From contig JANMDR010000258.1 in the NCBI GenBank assembly GCA_031376425.1, positions 1-7,779 of the forward strand: a stretch of 7,779 nt of DNA, written 5' to 3'. Below the pieces are notes generated by a model that was given only the letters and a program-made list of their open reading frames with translations, searched no databases and was not told the DNA's origin. Positions within the stretch are counted from its first letter, which is position 1. Each line of letters begins with the position of its first letter. The position numbers and the translations under genes are program-made. The stretch is from JANMDR01 sp031376425 (GTDB lineage Bacteria; Pseudomonadota; Gammaproteobacteria; Burkholderiales; Usitatibacteraceae). Shown here in pieces: positions 1 through 6,357 of the stretch.

Positions 1-854
1 GCCATTTCGTTCAACTGAGAAAACATTTCGCTTATGTCATCTGCTAGCGCGGTTTCACCAACAACATCGCGCACTAAGGCGGCTACGTCAGGTATGCCGC
101 TATCGGTGGCCGAATTTTGCGAACGAGTGTTTAACTGCGCCCCAGCTTGGAGCAGCGTTACAACTGCCTCGGCATTATCTGCCTGCACCGCGTGCATTAG
201 GTAGGTGGTGTCAAAATCACAAGTGAGTGCAATATCAGAGCCACTGGCCACTAACCAACGCAGCATGGGTGTGTGAAAGTTGCTAATCGCGTAGGTGAGC
301 GGCTGTTGCCCGCAGCGACCTGTTGCATTCGGATTAGCGCCTGCAGACAGCAGCAGCTTCGCCTTCTCTATGTCGCCAGTTTGGATAGCGATTAAATACG
401 GCGTACGACTCCACCAATCGCGGTCTTCAAGGTCGCAGCCACTAGCCAAGCATCGCCGCATCTCGTCAATATTCCCTATCGCCGTTGCATGGGCTAGGGC
501 AGTCCACTCAAGTTGATTTTCATCAGCGCCAGCAGCAAGTAATAGGGCAACGGCATCGAAGCGACCCAAACGTGAAAGCACTCTCAATGCGGATTCTTGA
601 TAAGGGGTGATGGTGTTAAGCGCTACATTGTGCTGCAAGAGTAAGTTCAAAAGTGGCAGCAACTGTGTGTCTTGAACGATGTTGGGACGAAGCACCGCGT
701 CTAAAAGTGCATCGTGACCGCCGCTTCTGGTGTAGCAGATATCTACGCCTGAGCGGATGAGCATTTCAACTTTATGAATATCTCTAGCGGATAGTGCCAT
801 GCTGATTTCTGAGCAAGCAGTACCGTCCATGTTAAAGCATTTGGGATTTTTCAT
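1..854 (-). CDS. Ankyrin-repeat protein, 3' end cut by window edge
   Basis: The frame is open from an ATG at 854-852 to the left edge: 284 residues are visible and no stop is reached. An in-frame TGA at 878-876 lies just upstream, so this ATG is the first possible start; Met9 at 830 is an alternative. Neither has a clear Shine-Dalgarno. The protein is built of about seven ankyrin-type helix-turn-helix units, near residues 16-40, 47-80, 86-112, 115-143, 149-176, 184-210 and 217-243. Characteristic segments include LLLAAGADEN (104-113) and KAKLLLSAGANPNA (164-177). There is no signal peptide or membrane segment, so it is probably cytoplasmic. Ankyrin repeats bind other proteins; the partner and role here cannot be read from sequence. 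It lies 158 bp downstream of gspJ on the same strand and probably has its own promoter. No enzymatic domain is visible in the part present. Presence of the gene is sure; function is unknown. Confidence 0.88.
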   Translation of the reverse strand, partial: MKNPKCFNMDGTACSEISMALSARDIHKVEMLIRSGVDICYTRSGGHDALLDAVLRPNIVQDTQLLPLLNLLLQHNVALNTITPYQESALRVLSRLGRFDAVALLLAAGADENQLEWTALAHATAIGNIDEMRRCLASGCDLEDRDWWSRTPYLIAIQTGDIEKAKLLLSAGANPNATGRCGQQPLTYAISNFHTPMLRWLVASGSDIALTCDFDTTYLMHAVQADNAEAVVTLLQAGAQLNTRSQNSATDSGIPDVAALVRDVVGETALADDISEMFSQLNEM

Positions 855-874
855 TGGGAGATTTTGTCTGCTTC

Positions 875-903
875 GTCATATGCCGTAATTCGGCGCATTG
901 CAA
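875..903 (-). promoter_or_regulatory. Candidate sigma70-type promoter, proximal, for the ankyrin gene
   Basis: On the minus strand TTGCAA (903-898) is separated by 17 bp from TATGAC (880-875). Each box matches 4 of 6 consensus bases. It would give a short leader of roughly 14 nt before the ATG at 854. The spacer holds a small inverted repeat, GCCG-TAATT-CGGC (882-894), which could be an operator or chance. This is pattern matching only and competes with the upstream candidate at 922-951. Confidence 0.25.
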
Positions 904-921
904 CGGTGAATTACCTGATCT

Positions 922-951
922 ATTAAAAGAGATAGTTACAACTGAATTCAA
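922..951 (-). promoter_or_regulatory. Candidate sigma70-type promoter, distal, for the ankyrin gene
   Basis: On the minus strand TTGAAT (951-946, 4 of 6 matches to the -35 consensus) is followed after 18 bp by TTTAAT (927-922, 5 of 6 matches to the -10 consensus), in a locally AT-rich stretch. Transcription would begin near 915, giving a leader of about 60 nt before the ATG at 854. It supports the ankyrin gene being a transcription unit separate from the secretion operon. No experimental support is possible from sequence alone. Confidence 0.35.
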
Positions 952-962
952 AAAATGCACGC

Positions 963-1012
963 GAGGCTGTTTTTGTAATTAACCTCAAAAAATGGGGGCA
1001 GTATTGCCAGCC
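963..1012 (-). terminator. Weak terminator-like hairpins downstream of gspJ
   Basis: Directly after the gspJ stop the minus strand reads GGCA-ATAC-TGCC (1008-997), a 4-bp stem, then CCCA and a run of six T. A second inverted repeat, GAGGTT (986-981) with AGCCTC (968-963), forms a 6-bp stem including one G-T pair, and another T-run follows after seven bases. Neither is a strong GC-rich intrinsic terminator, but their place at the end of the operon makes partial termination plausible. Confidence 0.3.
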
Positions 1013-1747
1013 TTACTTCTGATAAGCCCCCAAATCCCCCCCCACACGGCTACTCAGGGTATCGCGCAAGGTAAATAGCCGCGTGATAGCCTCACCATTT
1101 TTCATCGTAAGTGTCGCCTCAATAGCTACCGGAAAGCTGGCTACTACGGTGGTGCCGGTGCTTGCTACGGGCCAGCGGTCGCGCCATAGCCCAGCGCGGT
1201 CGATTAGGCGGAGTTTGAAGCTGGTTACACCATTAAGTATTGGATAGACATCTGGAAGGCTGGCGGGGCCGAATGCTGCAGTTTCTAGGTGCTGGTAACC
1301 TACCCACTCTAGTGCATCACCACGGACGCGGTAGCCTACCCGTTGCGGGGCGGCGGCTATACCATCCGTGCCCGCATAACCGCTGCGGGTAAAGCGCAGG
1401 CTGACATCAGCCTCGTTTAGCACATTGCCAGCGTTGCCTGTGTAGACGAAGGCGGGGTCGCTCGTGGTGGCTGACTTTGCGACGGGGCGGTCGATGAGTG
1501 CCAATATATCGTTTTCAAATCTGGCAAAAAATAGGGCTTTGTCGCGCAGTGCGGCACTGTCGCTTAACAACTGGTCGCGGGATAGCAAAACTTCCGTCAG
1601 CGCACGGTAAGAAATTACAGCCATCAAAGCAAAAATGGCTAGGGCGATCAATACTTCAATAAGGGTAAAACCCTTAAAGGTAAGCCCCATAGAGGTAAAA
1701 CCCTTATAGTAGGGCGTTTTCAGCCTATTCATGCGCATCTTCATCAT
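1013..1747 (-). CDS. gspJ: Type II secretion minor pseudopilin GspJ
   Basis: The product is 244 residues. It carries a class III prepilin signal: cleavage is expected after Gly26 in FKG|FTLIEV, leaving Phe at +1 and Glu31 at +5, followed by a hydrophobic helix to about residue 46. The C-terminal part (about 47-244) is the periplasmic globular domain; a segment near 154-183 (WVGYQHLE... to FKLRLIDR) resembles the conserved second half of GspJ. GspJ is a tip subunit of the T2SS pseudopilus and works with GspI, GspK and GspH. The ATG at 1747 overlaps the gspI stop as ATGA, implying coupled translation. The leader would then be 26 residues, longer than the usual 6-10; Met20 (codon 1690-1688) would give a 7-residue leader but lacks a good ribosome site. 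The leader contains a second KGFT (15-18), which is not followed by a hydrophobic helix. Identity rests on the prepilin motif plus position after gspI. Confidence 0.9.
   Translation of the reverse strand: MMKMRMNRLKTPYYKGFTSMGLTFKGFTLIEVLIALAIFALMAVISYRALTEVLLSRDQLLSDSAALRDKALFFARFENDILALIDRPVAKSATTSDPAFVYTGNAGNVLNEADVSLRFTRSGYAGTDGIAAAPQRVGYRVRGDALEWVGYQHLETAAFGPASLPDVYPILNGVTSFKLRLIDRAGLWRDRWPVASTGTTVVASFPVAIEATLTMKNGEAITRLFTLRDTLSSRVGGDLGAYQK
1664..1706 (-). repeat. 13-bp direct repeat inside the gspJ leader, 30-bp period
   Basis: The 13 bases GGTAAAACCCTTA (plus strand) occur at 1664-1676 and again, identical, at 1694-1706. They are exactly 30 bp, or 10 codons, apart. On the coding strand both copies encode KGFT, the core of the prepilin-peptidase site, so the gspJ leader has two such motifs. 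Flanking bases do not match well, so this is either an old, decayed in-frame duplication or convergence on a short motif. The copy at the true cleavage site also forms a perfect 6-bp inverted repeat around three bases (1661-1675). Confidence 0.7.
1744..1747 (-). other. ATGA stop/start overlap coupling gspI to gspJ
   Basis: On the minus strand the gspI stop TGA (1746-1744) overlaps the gspJ start ATG (1747-1745). This four-base overlap is a common arrangement for translational coupling of proteins needed in fixed ratio, here two minor pseudopilins that contact each other in the tip complex. Confidence 0.75.
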
Positions 1748-2169
1748 TGCCCGGTTTGCGCTAAATACGCTTCAAGGCTGACCAAACTGCGGGCGTTTGG
1801 GTCATCAATATTAGCTTGTTTGGCCGACACCTTTACGGTGAATTTGCGGAAGGCTTTATTGGGGGATTCTGTTACGGCCTCATCTACTTTAAATTGCAGG
1901 CCAGCCATTTCAACCGTGTTTTGCGTGGTGGAAATTGGCGGTAGGGTGCCTTGCGTTAACACCATCGCTTGCGCTAAAGCTACGCGATTTTGCGCGACCC
2001 ATGTGGCGAGTGTGCGGGTTTTAGTTTCAATTGCCGAATCGGTGCTTAATGCCAAGCCGCGCATGGCAGCGGCAAGTGCAATGGCTAAAATGGTGAGCGC
2101 AATTAAAATTTCAATCAGCGTGAAGCCGTGGATTCTAGCGCGCATTTTCCACCACTTTTGTTGGTGCAT
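1744..2169 (-). CDS. gspI: Type II secretion minor pseudopilin GspI
   Basis: The product is 141 residues from the ATG at 2169. The prepilin signal is RIHG|FTLIEI, with cleavage after Gly15, Phe at +1 and Glu20 at +5, and a hydrophobic helix to about residue 37. The mature 126 residues are the usual size for GspI, the small subunit that nucleates the pseudopilus tip with GspJ and GspK. Typical GspI features include the early WVAQN-type segment (57-61), seen in this family shortly after the helix. The long start overlaps the end of gspH by 35 bp and has no ribosome site. Met9 (codon 2145-2143) would give a standard 7-residue leader, an 11-bp overlap, and GGTGG a few bases upstream, so it may be the true start. 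The stop overlaps gspJ. The mature protein is the same whichever start is used. Confidence 0.92.
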   Translation of the reverse strand: MHQQKWWKMRARIHGFTLIEILIALTILAIALAAAMRGLALSTDSAIETKTRTLATWVAQNRVALAQAMVLTQGTLPPISTTQNTVEMAGLQFKVDEAVTESPNKAFRKFTVKVSAKQANIDDPNARSLVSLEAYLAQTGQ

Positions 2170-2737
2170 TTAGTTGAGGATTGAGCGCAATTGCGCCAAT
2201 CGGACTAATAACAATGTGGTGTAAATCCGCCGTAAATTTCAAGGTGACGGTTGCCGGTGCGCCGTAACCCGCCGGTTGGAAAATCAACCGTGGTAATTGC
2301 GGCAGTGGGTTTGATGTGCTCGATGGCGCAGTGCCATCATTGGGTGCTTCAATGTTGCTAATTTCAATCTCAGTTAGGTTATCAGGCAAGGGCAAATCGC
2401 TGAGTCCCGCGCGACTGCTGGCTATCCATGTATTGGTGTTGCTTGTATCGCGTTCTTGGTAGCGCAAGGTGTTGGTGCTAAATTGCACGGCAACAGTGGT
2501 ACCTGAAAATACGGCTTCGTCACGCGCACGTTCAAGCGCTGCAAAAATAGTTTGCGCTGCGCGATTTGCTTCCGCTTTTTTATCTGGCATTAAACGGGGA
2601 ACGGCAATGGCTAAACCCATGCCAACGATGAGCACTACCAGCAAAATTTCTAGCAGCGTGAATCCATACTGCGGACCCAAGTGCGAACTCAAGTGCCGTC
2701 TACCTAAACGGCGCACAGATGGTTTTAAGGTGCCCAA
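2135..2737 (-). CDS. gspH: Type II secretion minor pseudopilin GspH, non-ATG start
   Basis: The product is up to 200 residues. The prepilin signal is QYG|FTLLEI, with cleavage after Gly25, Glu30 at +5 and a hydrophobic helix to about residue 47. It is followed by the GspH/FimT-like pattern of a helix with Arg-Asp (ALERARDEAV, 67-76) and then beta strands such as TTVAVQF (80-86). GspH sits between the GspG shaft and the I-J-K tip. The frame opens only at 2752, after an in-frame TAA, and contains no ATG before the pilin motif. The start must therefore be TTG (2737), GTG (2716), TTG (2692) or TTG (2680). The first gives a 13-bp overlap with gspG and a 25-residue leader; the last two give leaders of 10 and 6 residues. 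The exact start is unresolved. The 3' end overlaps gspI. Confidence 0.9.
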   Translation of the reverse strand: MGTLKPSVRRLGRRHLSSHLGPQYGFTLLEILLVVLIVGMGLAIAVPRLMPDKKAEANRAAQTIFAALERARDEAVFSGTTVAVQFSTNTLRYQERDTSNTNTWIASSRAGLSDLPLPDNLTEIEISNIEAPNDGTAPSSTSNPLPQLPRLIFQPAGYGAPATVTLKFTADLHHIVISPIGAIALNPQLNAPTKVVENAR

Positions 2738-3147
2738 TTTCCAATGTCCGCATTATAGCCAGTGCCGCCGGGCTGACCGTCTGCGCCTAGGGAATAGATA
2801 TCAATTTCGCCCTTCACACCAGGTTGCAAATATAGATAGGGGCGACCCCACGGGTCTTTTGGCATTTTTTCTAAATAGCCGCCATTTTTGTAATTATTAG
2901 GCTGCGGTGCGGTAGTGGGTTTAACTGATAGCGCACCCAAGCCTTGTTCTGTTGAAGGGTACATGCTGTTGTCAAGGCGATAGAGTTTAAGTGCTTGACC
3001 AATATTGGCAATGTCTGCTTTAGCGGCGATCACCCTCGCATCATCAGCGGCACCGATGATATTGGGTACGATGGCGGCAGCTAGAATGCCAATAATAACG
3101 ACCACAACCATAATTTCAAGAAGGGTAAAGCCTGCGGATTTTTTCAT
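2725..3147 (-). CDS. gspG: Type II secretion major pseudopilin GspG
   Basis: The product is 140 residues and a textbook GspG. It has a short leader, MKKSAG|FTLLEI, with Glu11 at +5 for prepilin peptidase and assembly, then a long hydrophobic helix (to about 30) continuing into an amphipathic helix (ADIANIGQALKLYRLDN, 44-60). The family hallmark region STEQGLGAL (65-73), the KDPWGRPY segment (97-104) and the C-terminal calcium-binding loop (LGADGQPGG then NADIGNW) are all present. It forms the pseudopilus shaft that drives export. Start: the ATG at 3147 places the cleavage site after six residues, as expected. It lies 24 bp after the protease gene. No Shine-Dalgarno is evident in this AT-rich spacer, which contains a -10-like TATACT (3159-3154) but no matching -35 box. 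Confidence 0.97.
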   Translation of the reverse strand: MKKSAGFTLLEIMVVVVIIGILAAAIVPNIIGAADDARVIAAKADIANIGQALKLYRLDNSMYPSTEQGLGALSVKPTTAPQPNNYKNGGYLEKMPKDPWGRPYLYLQPGVKGEIDIYSLGADGQPGGTGYNADIGNWAP

Positions 3148-3171
3148 ATTAAGAGTATATAAATTGAATAG

Positions 3172-5100
3172 TTAAAATGGCTGGCGGCTCAGGTTTTTTG
3201 TGCCGCTCACGCCATTGCTTAGCTGATAATGCAAGGTTAGCTTATTAGCGTCTTGAAACACCAAGGTGGCTTCGCCATATAAATTTACTTTCAATTCGGC
3301 AGGATCAAACGGCTTGCTGAAGTAACTGCCGGTGGTGCGGTAAATATTGGTGCTAAAAACAGCCTGGCTGCGCCATGTGCCGCCGGGCATAACCAGCCAC
3401 AGCGGTCGCGTTGAAACATCAGTTAGAGATAGTTGCTCATAGGTATACCACACCGCAAATAGGTTTTTAGATGCATGTTGTATCACGCTCATGCCCCATC
3501 CAGATTCGGCTGGATTGAACCACATATCGTTTAAATCTGCCGCTGGCGCGTTGGCGGTATTGCGCTGCGTTACCGATAGAGTGGCATCTTTGGCAATGCT
3601 GGCGGCAAGCGCTACAGCACCGGCGGCATTCGCAATACCAGCCCCGCAATTACTGGTATTGCATGTAGCGTTGGCTGGAAATGGTTTGGCAGTAGCTTGT
3701 AAAATTGCACGAATTTCAGTAGCCGTTAATGCGGGGTTTGCTGCTAGCATGAGCGATACCACACCAGCTACCACGGGTGCGGAAAAACTAGTGCCTTGAC
3801 GGCTGGAATAGCTATCGGCACCGGCACGTGTTGCACCACTATTGGCGATGCTATAAAACAGCACCCCTTCAGCCGAATCCCCCCCAGGCGCTGCTAATGA
3901 GACTGCCCCAAAATTGCTGTAGCCCGATATATTGCCGCGCGTGTTGCTTGATGCCACGCTAATCACCCCTGGGCAATTGGCGGGAAAGTGCTTCGCCACA
4001 TCTTCGCGCTCGTTGCCTGCTGCCACCACGATAGCGCGGACACCTGCACTCAAAATACGCTCGAATACATCACGGTAGGCAATAGGGCATGCACCCTTAT
4101 CGCCCAAACTCAAATTAATAATGTGCGCAGCGTTGGGATTGCGGGGCGTGTTGGGTACATCTAGGCCGGCTGACCACGCTAGTGCATCAACTAAATCAGC
4201 GTCAGTACCGCCGCATTTTCCCAATACCCGCACCGGCAATATTTTGGCTTGCCAATCGATACCCGCTACGCCAACACCATCATTGGCATTTGCCGCGATG
4301 ATGCCCGATACTGAAGTACCGTGCCACGAGCTATTGCTTGCGGTACATTCATCTTTAATAAAATCAACAAATTTAGCTTCATCTGCCGTAGCAAAATCGC
4401 CGGGGTCAGTTTGATCAGCATCGCGGCCATCACCATCATTGGCGCGGCGAAAGCCGCCGTCACTATCGGCGCTGACAAAATCATATCCTGGCAGCAGGCG
4501 CCCAGCCAATTGGTTATGCGGTAACACGCCAGTATCCAGCACCGCAACAATCGTTCGTTGTGATCCTGTAGTCGTGTTCCAAGCCTCTGTTGCGTTTATA
4601 CCGCCCACACCATTAAGCAGATACCATTGGCGGGCAAGGTCAGGATCATTTGGTGTTAGGTTTGGCACTAAGTTTGGTGCTAAAGATGATCTAATAGTGG
4701 CAGTGCTGGCGATTTTTATATGGCCATTAGGGGACGCATATTCTAAAATCTGACCATTTTCAGCGAGCAAATTATTGGCATACAACTGCGCCTGTTCGTG
4801 CGACATGCGGGCAGGCAGGGTGACGAGCGCAAAGTCTTTTTGCATCAGCCGCTTGAAGGAAACTCCACCAAAATTTGCCGCCATTGATAGATTTGCGATG
4901 GCTGAAATACGGGCATCTATACCCTCACGTTTATTGACCGATTTATTGGTGGCAATATCTGGTTTGAACTTCAAAATCAGGCTATCTACCGCTCCGGCGC
5001 GTAGTGCTTGCGACGGTGCGTTCGCCGCAGCTACGCAGGCCGCAAAGATAAAGCAGGCGGCGATGAGCTTTGCTGAAATATTTTTTATTAGTGTGTTCAT
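3172..5100 (-). CDS. Secreted S8 (subtilisin-like) serine protease, probable T2SS cargo
   Basis: The product is 642 residues. Residues 1-28 or so are a Sec signal peptide: Lys6 and Lys11, an Ala/Ile/Phe-rich core, and AXA-type sites near 26-32. Residues about 38-130 look like an inhibitory propeptide (SLILKFKPD at 40-48). The catalytic domain spans about 150-505 with Asp189 in VAVLDTG, His260 in HGTSVSG, oxyanion Asn363 in AAGNE and nucleophile Ser438 in GTSFSAP, so all key residues are intact. An acidic loop (about 210-246) sits between Asp and His, as in many proteobacterial S8 enzymes. The mature part has six cysteines (252, 296, 338, 376, 480, 485), consistent with periplasmic disulfides. 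After a short linker, residues 522-642 form a separate C-terminal module beginning DLNDMWFNPAESGWGMSV. The ATG overlaps the gspF stop (TAATG), so the gene belongs to the secretion operon. It probably degrades extracellular protein; its substrate is unknown. Confidence 0.95.
   Translation of the reverse strand: MNTLIKNISAKLIAACFIFAACVAAANAPSQALRAGAVDSLILKFKPDIATNKSVNKREGIDARISAIANLSMAANFGGVSFKRLMQKDFALVTLPARMSHEQAQLYANNLLAENGQILEYASPNGHIKIASTATIRSSLAPNLVPNLTPNDPDLARQWYLLNGVGGINATEAWNTTTGSQRTIVAVLDTGVLPHNQLAGRLLPGYDFVSADSDGGFRRANDGDGRDADQTDPGDFATADEAKFVDFIKDECTASNSSWHGTSVSGIIAANANDGVGVAGIDWQAKILPVRVLGKCGGTDADLVDALAWSAGLDVPNTPRNPNAAHIINLSLGDKGACPIAYRDVFERILSAGVRAIVVAAGNEREDVAKHFPANCPGVISVASSNTRGNISGYSNFGAVSLAAPGGDSAEGVLFYSIANSGATRAGADSYSSRQGTSFSAPVVAGVVSLMLAANPALTATEIRAILQATAKPFPANATCNTSNCGAGIANAAGAVALAASIAKDATLSVTQRNTANAPAADLNDMWFNPAESGWGMSVIQHASKNLFAVWYTYEQLSLTDVSTRPLWLVMPGGTWRSQAVFSTNIYRTTGSYFSKPFDPAELKVNLYGEATLVFQDANKLTLHYQLSNGVSGTKNLSRQPF
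3175..3537 (-). other. C-terminal 'NPAESGWG' module of the S8 protease
   Basis: Residues 522-642 contain MWFNPAESGWG, then FAVWYTYE, PLWLVMPGGTW, YRTTGSYF and LTLHYQLSNGVSG. The aromatic and glycine-rich, alternating pattern suggests a beta-sheet domain. From memory, similar modules with NP.ESGWG occur at the ends of, or alone in, secreted proteins of beta- and gammaproteobacteria. I do not know an assigned function. It could help recognition by the secretion machinery, surface retention, or substrate binding. It has no cysteines and is separated from the catalytic domain by an Ala/Asn/Thr-rich linker (about 505-521). Confidence 0.7.
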
Positions 5101-5102
5101 TA
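5098..5102 (-). other. TAATG stop/start overlap coupling gspF to the protease gene
   Basis: On the minus strand the gspF stop TAA (5102-5100) shares its last A with the protease ATG (5100-5098). No clear Shine-Dalgarno precedes the ATG, so termination-reinitiation is the likely way the protease is translated. This fixes the protease as a true member of the operon rather than a gene that merely lies nearby. Confidence 0.8.
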
Positions 5103-6320
5103 ACGCCGCACCAATTGATTAAGCTCAAAAATCGGCAACAAAATAGCCAGCACGATTAGCAGCACCATCACCCCCATGCTGATAATCATCACTGGTCCAA
5201 TTAGAGCGGCCAACGCACCCACTCTTAGCTCAACATTATTTTGTTGCTGACGGGCTGCCGTATCCAAGGTTTGCGCCAAACGCCCGCTAGATTCGCCAGA
5301 TTCAATCAAATGCACCAATACTGGTGGAAATAATTTACTAGCCCCCAAGGCCCGCGAAAGGGCGCTGCCCTCACGCACCATCGCTTCCGCGCGAGCCACT
5401 GCGGTACGCATCGGTACATTCGCTACCACGCCAATACCAGCATTTAAGGCATTAAGCATAGGTACACCGCTGCCAACAAGTATGGCTAATGTAGAGGCTA
5501 GTCGAGCAGATTCTCTGGCGCGAATGAATTTACCAATCAATGGCACATTAAGTAGCCAGCTGTGCCAGCGCAGTTTAAGGGCAGGGCGATTCAGCAGTTG
5601 TTTACCGGTGAAGAATGATGCAGCCGCTAACACCACCCAAATTACTATTGTGCTTTTCAAAAAATTAGATGCCGCCAACAACGCCCGGGTAAGCCACGGC
5701 AAAGTCTGTTTGGTATTTTCAAACACCCCCACTACTTGGGGCACCACATAGGTCATTAAGCCCACTAAAATAATAATGGCCGCCACCATCACCACAACTG
5801 GGTAAATCATCGCTAAACGCAGCTTTTGTTGTAGCGCCTGCTGGGCTTCTAAATGATCGGCCACGCGCTGCAGCACTTCCGGCAGGCGGCCTGAAGATTC
5901 GCCCGCCATGACAAGGGTGCGATACAATTCATCAAAGGTGGCGGGGTAACTACCTAGCGCCTCGCCCAGTGATTTACCTTCCAGTACACCTGCCCGCAAA
6001 CCAGCTAGCAACTGGCGTTCCGATTCATTTTCCGCTTGCTCAACGAGTGCGTTTAAGGTGCGTTCCACCGTGAGTTCAGCCGTAAGCAAGGTGGCTAACT
6101 GCCTTGTGATATTCACCAGTGCATCGTTTTGTAGACGCAATCTATTGCCGCTGGTTTTACTGGTGTTAATGCTTGAATCTGTTTCAATCGCATTAACTTC
6201 AACCGGAAAAAGCCCAAGCTCCCGCAGCGCCACACGCGCTAAGCGGGCGCTATCGCTTTGCAGCACGCCACTGCGCTCTTGGCCTTCTAGGGTAACAGCG
6301 GTGTAGCGATATCCGGGCAT
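5100..6320 (-). CDS. gspF: Type II secretion inner-membrane platform protein GspF
   Basis: The product is 406 residues, the normal family length. It opens with the standard GspF N-terminus (MPGYRYTAVTLEGQ, with ELGLFPVEV at 34-42). Two repeated T2SSF domains follow, at about 67-191 and 272-394, each carrying a GESSG motif (140-144 and 342-346). Three membrane segments are visible near 169-194, 222-239 and 369-396. GspF is the polytopic core of the assembly platform; it contacts GspE on the cytoplasmic side and is thought to help insert pseudopilins into the growing pseudopilus. The start is the ATG at 6320, 37 bp after gspE, with only a weak ribosome site. The gene ends in a TAATG overlap with the protease gene, whereas in classical T2SS operons gspF is followed by gspG or another gsp gene. 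Confidence 0.97.
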   Translation of the reverse strand: MPGYRYTAVTLEGQERSGVLQSDSARLARVALRELGLFPVEVNAIETDSSINTSKTSGNRLRLQNDALVNITRQLATLLTAELTVERTLNALVEQAENESERQLLAGLRAGVLEGKSLGEALGSYPATFDELYRTLVMAGESSGRLPEVLQRVADHLEAQQALQQKLRLAMIYPVVVMVAAIIILVGLMTYVVPQVVGVFENTKQTLPWLTRALLAASNFLKSTIVIWVVLAAASFFTGKQLLNRPALKLRWHSWLLNVPLIGKFIRARESARLASTLAILVGSGVPMLNALNAGIGVVANVPMRTAVARAEAMVREGSALSRALGASKLFPPVLVHLIESGESSGRLAQTLDTAARQQQNNVELRVGALAALIGPVMIISMGVMVLLIVLAILLPIFELNQLVRR

Positions 6321-6357
6321 AATTTCAGCTTAAATGAATCGAATCGTAGTTATTTAT

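Noticed and set aside
295..516. Small plus-strand frame in the left region
   Set aside because: The opposite strand carries a continuous ankyrin-repeat reading frame through this stretch, which explains the sequence fully.
882..894. GCCG-TAATT-CGGC inverted repeat as an operator
   Set aside because: A 4-bp arm is too short to support a named regulator and may be chance; mentioned only with the promoter candidate.
1697..1705. First KGFT in the GspJ leader as the real prepilin cleavage site
   Set aside because: It is followed by SMGLTFKG, which is not hydrophobic and has no Glu at +5; the second site has both.
2469..2900. Plus-strand open frame of 143 codons opposite gspH and gspG
   Set aside because: It is antisense to two clear pseudopilin genes, with no ribosome site or domain; the other plus-strand frames (for example 1820-2173, 4121-4414, 4775-5122) are rejected for the same reason.
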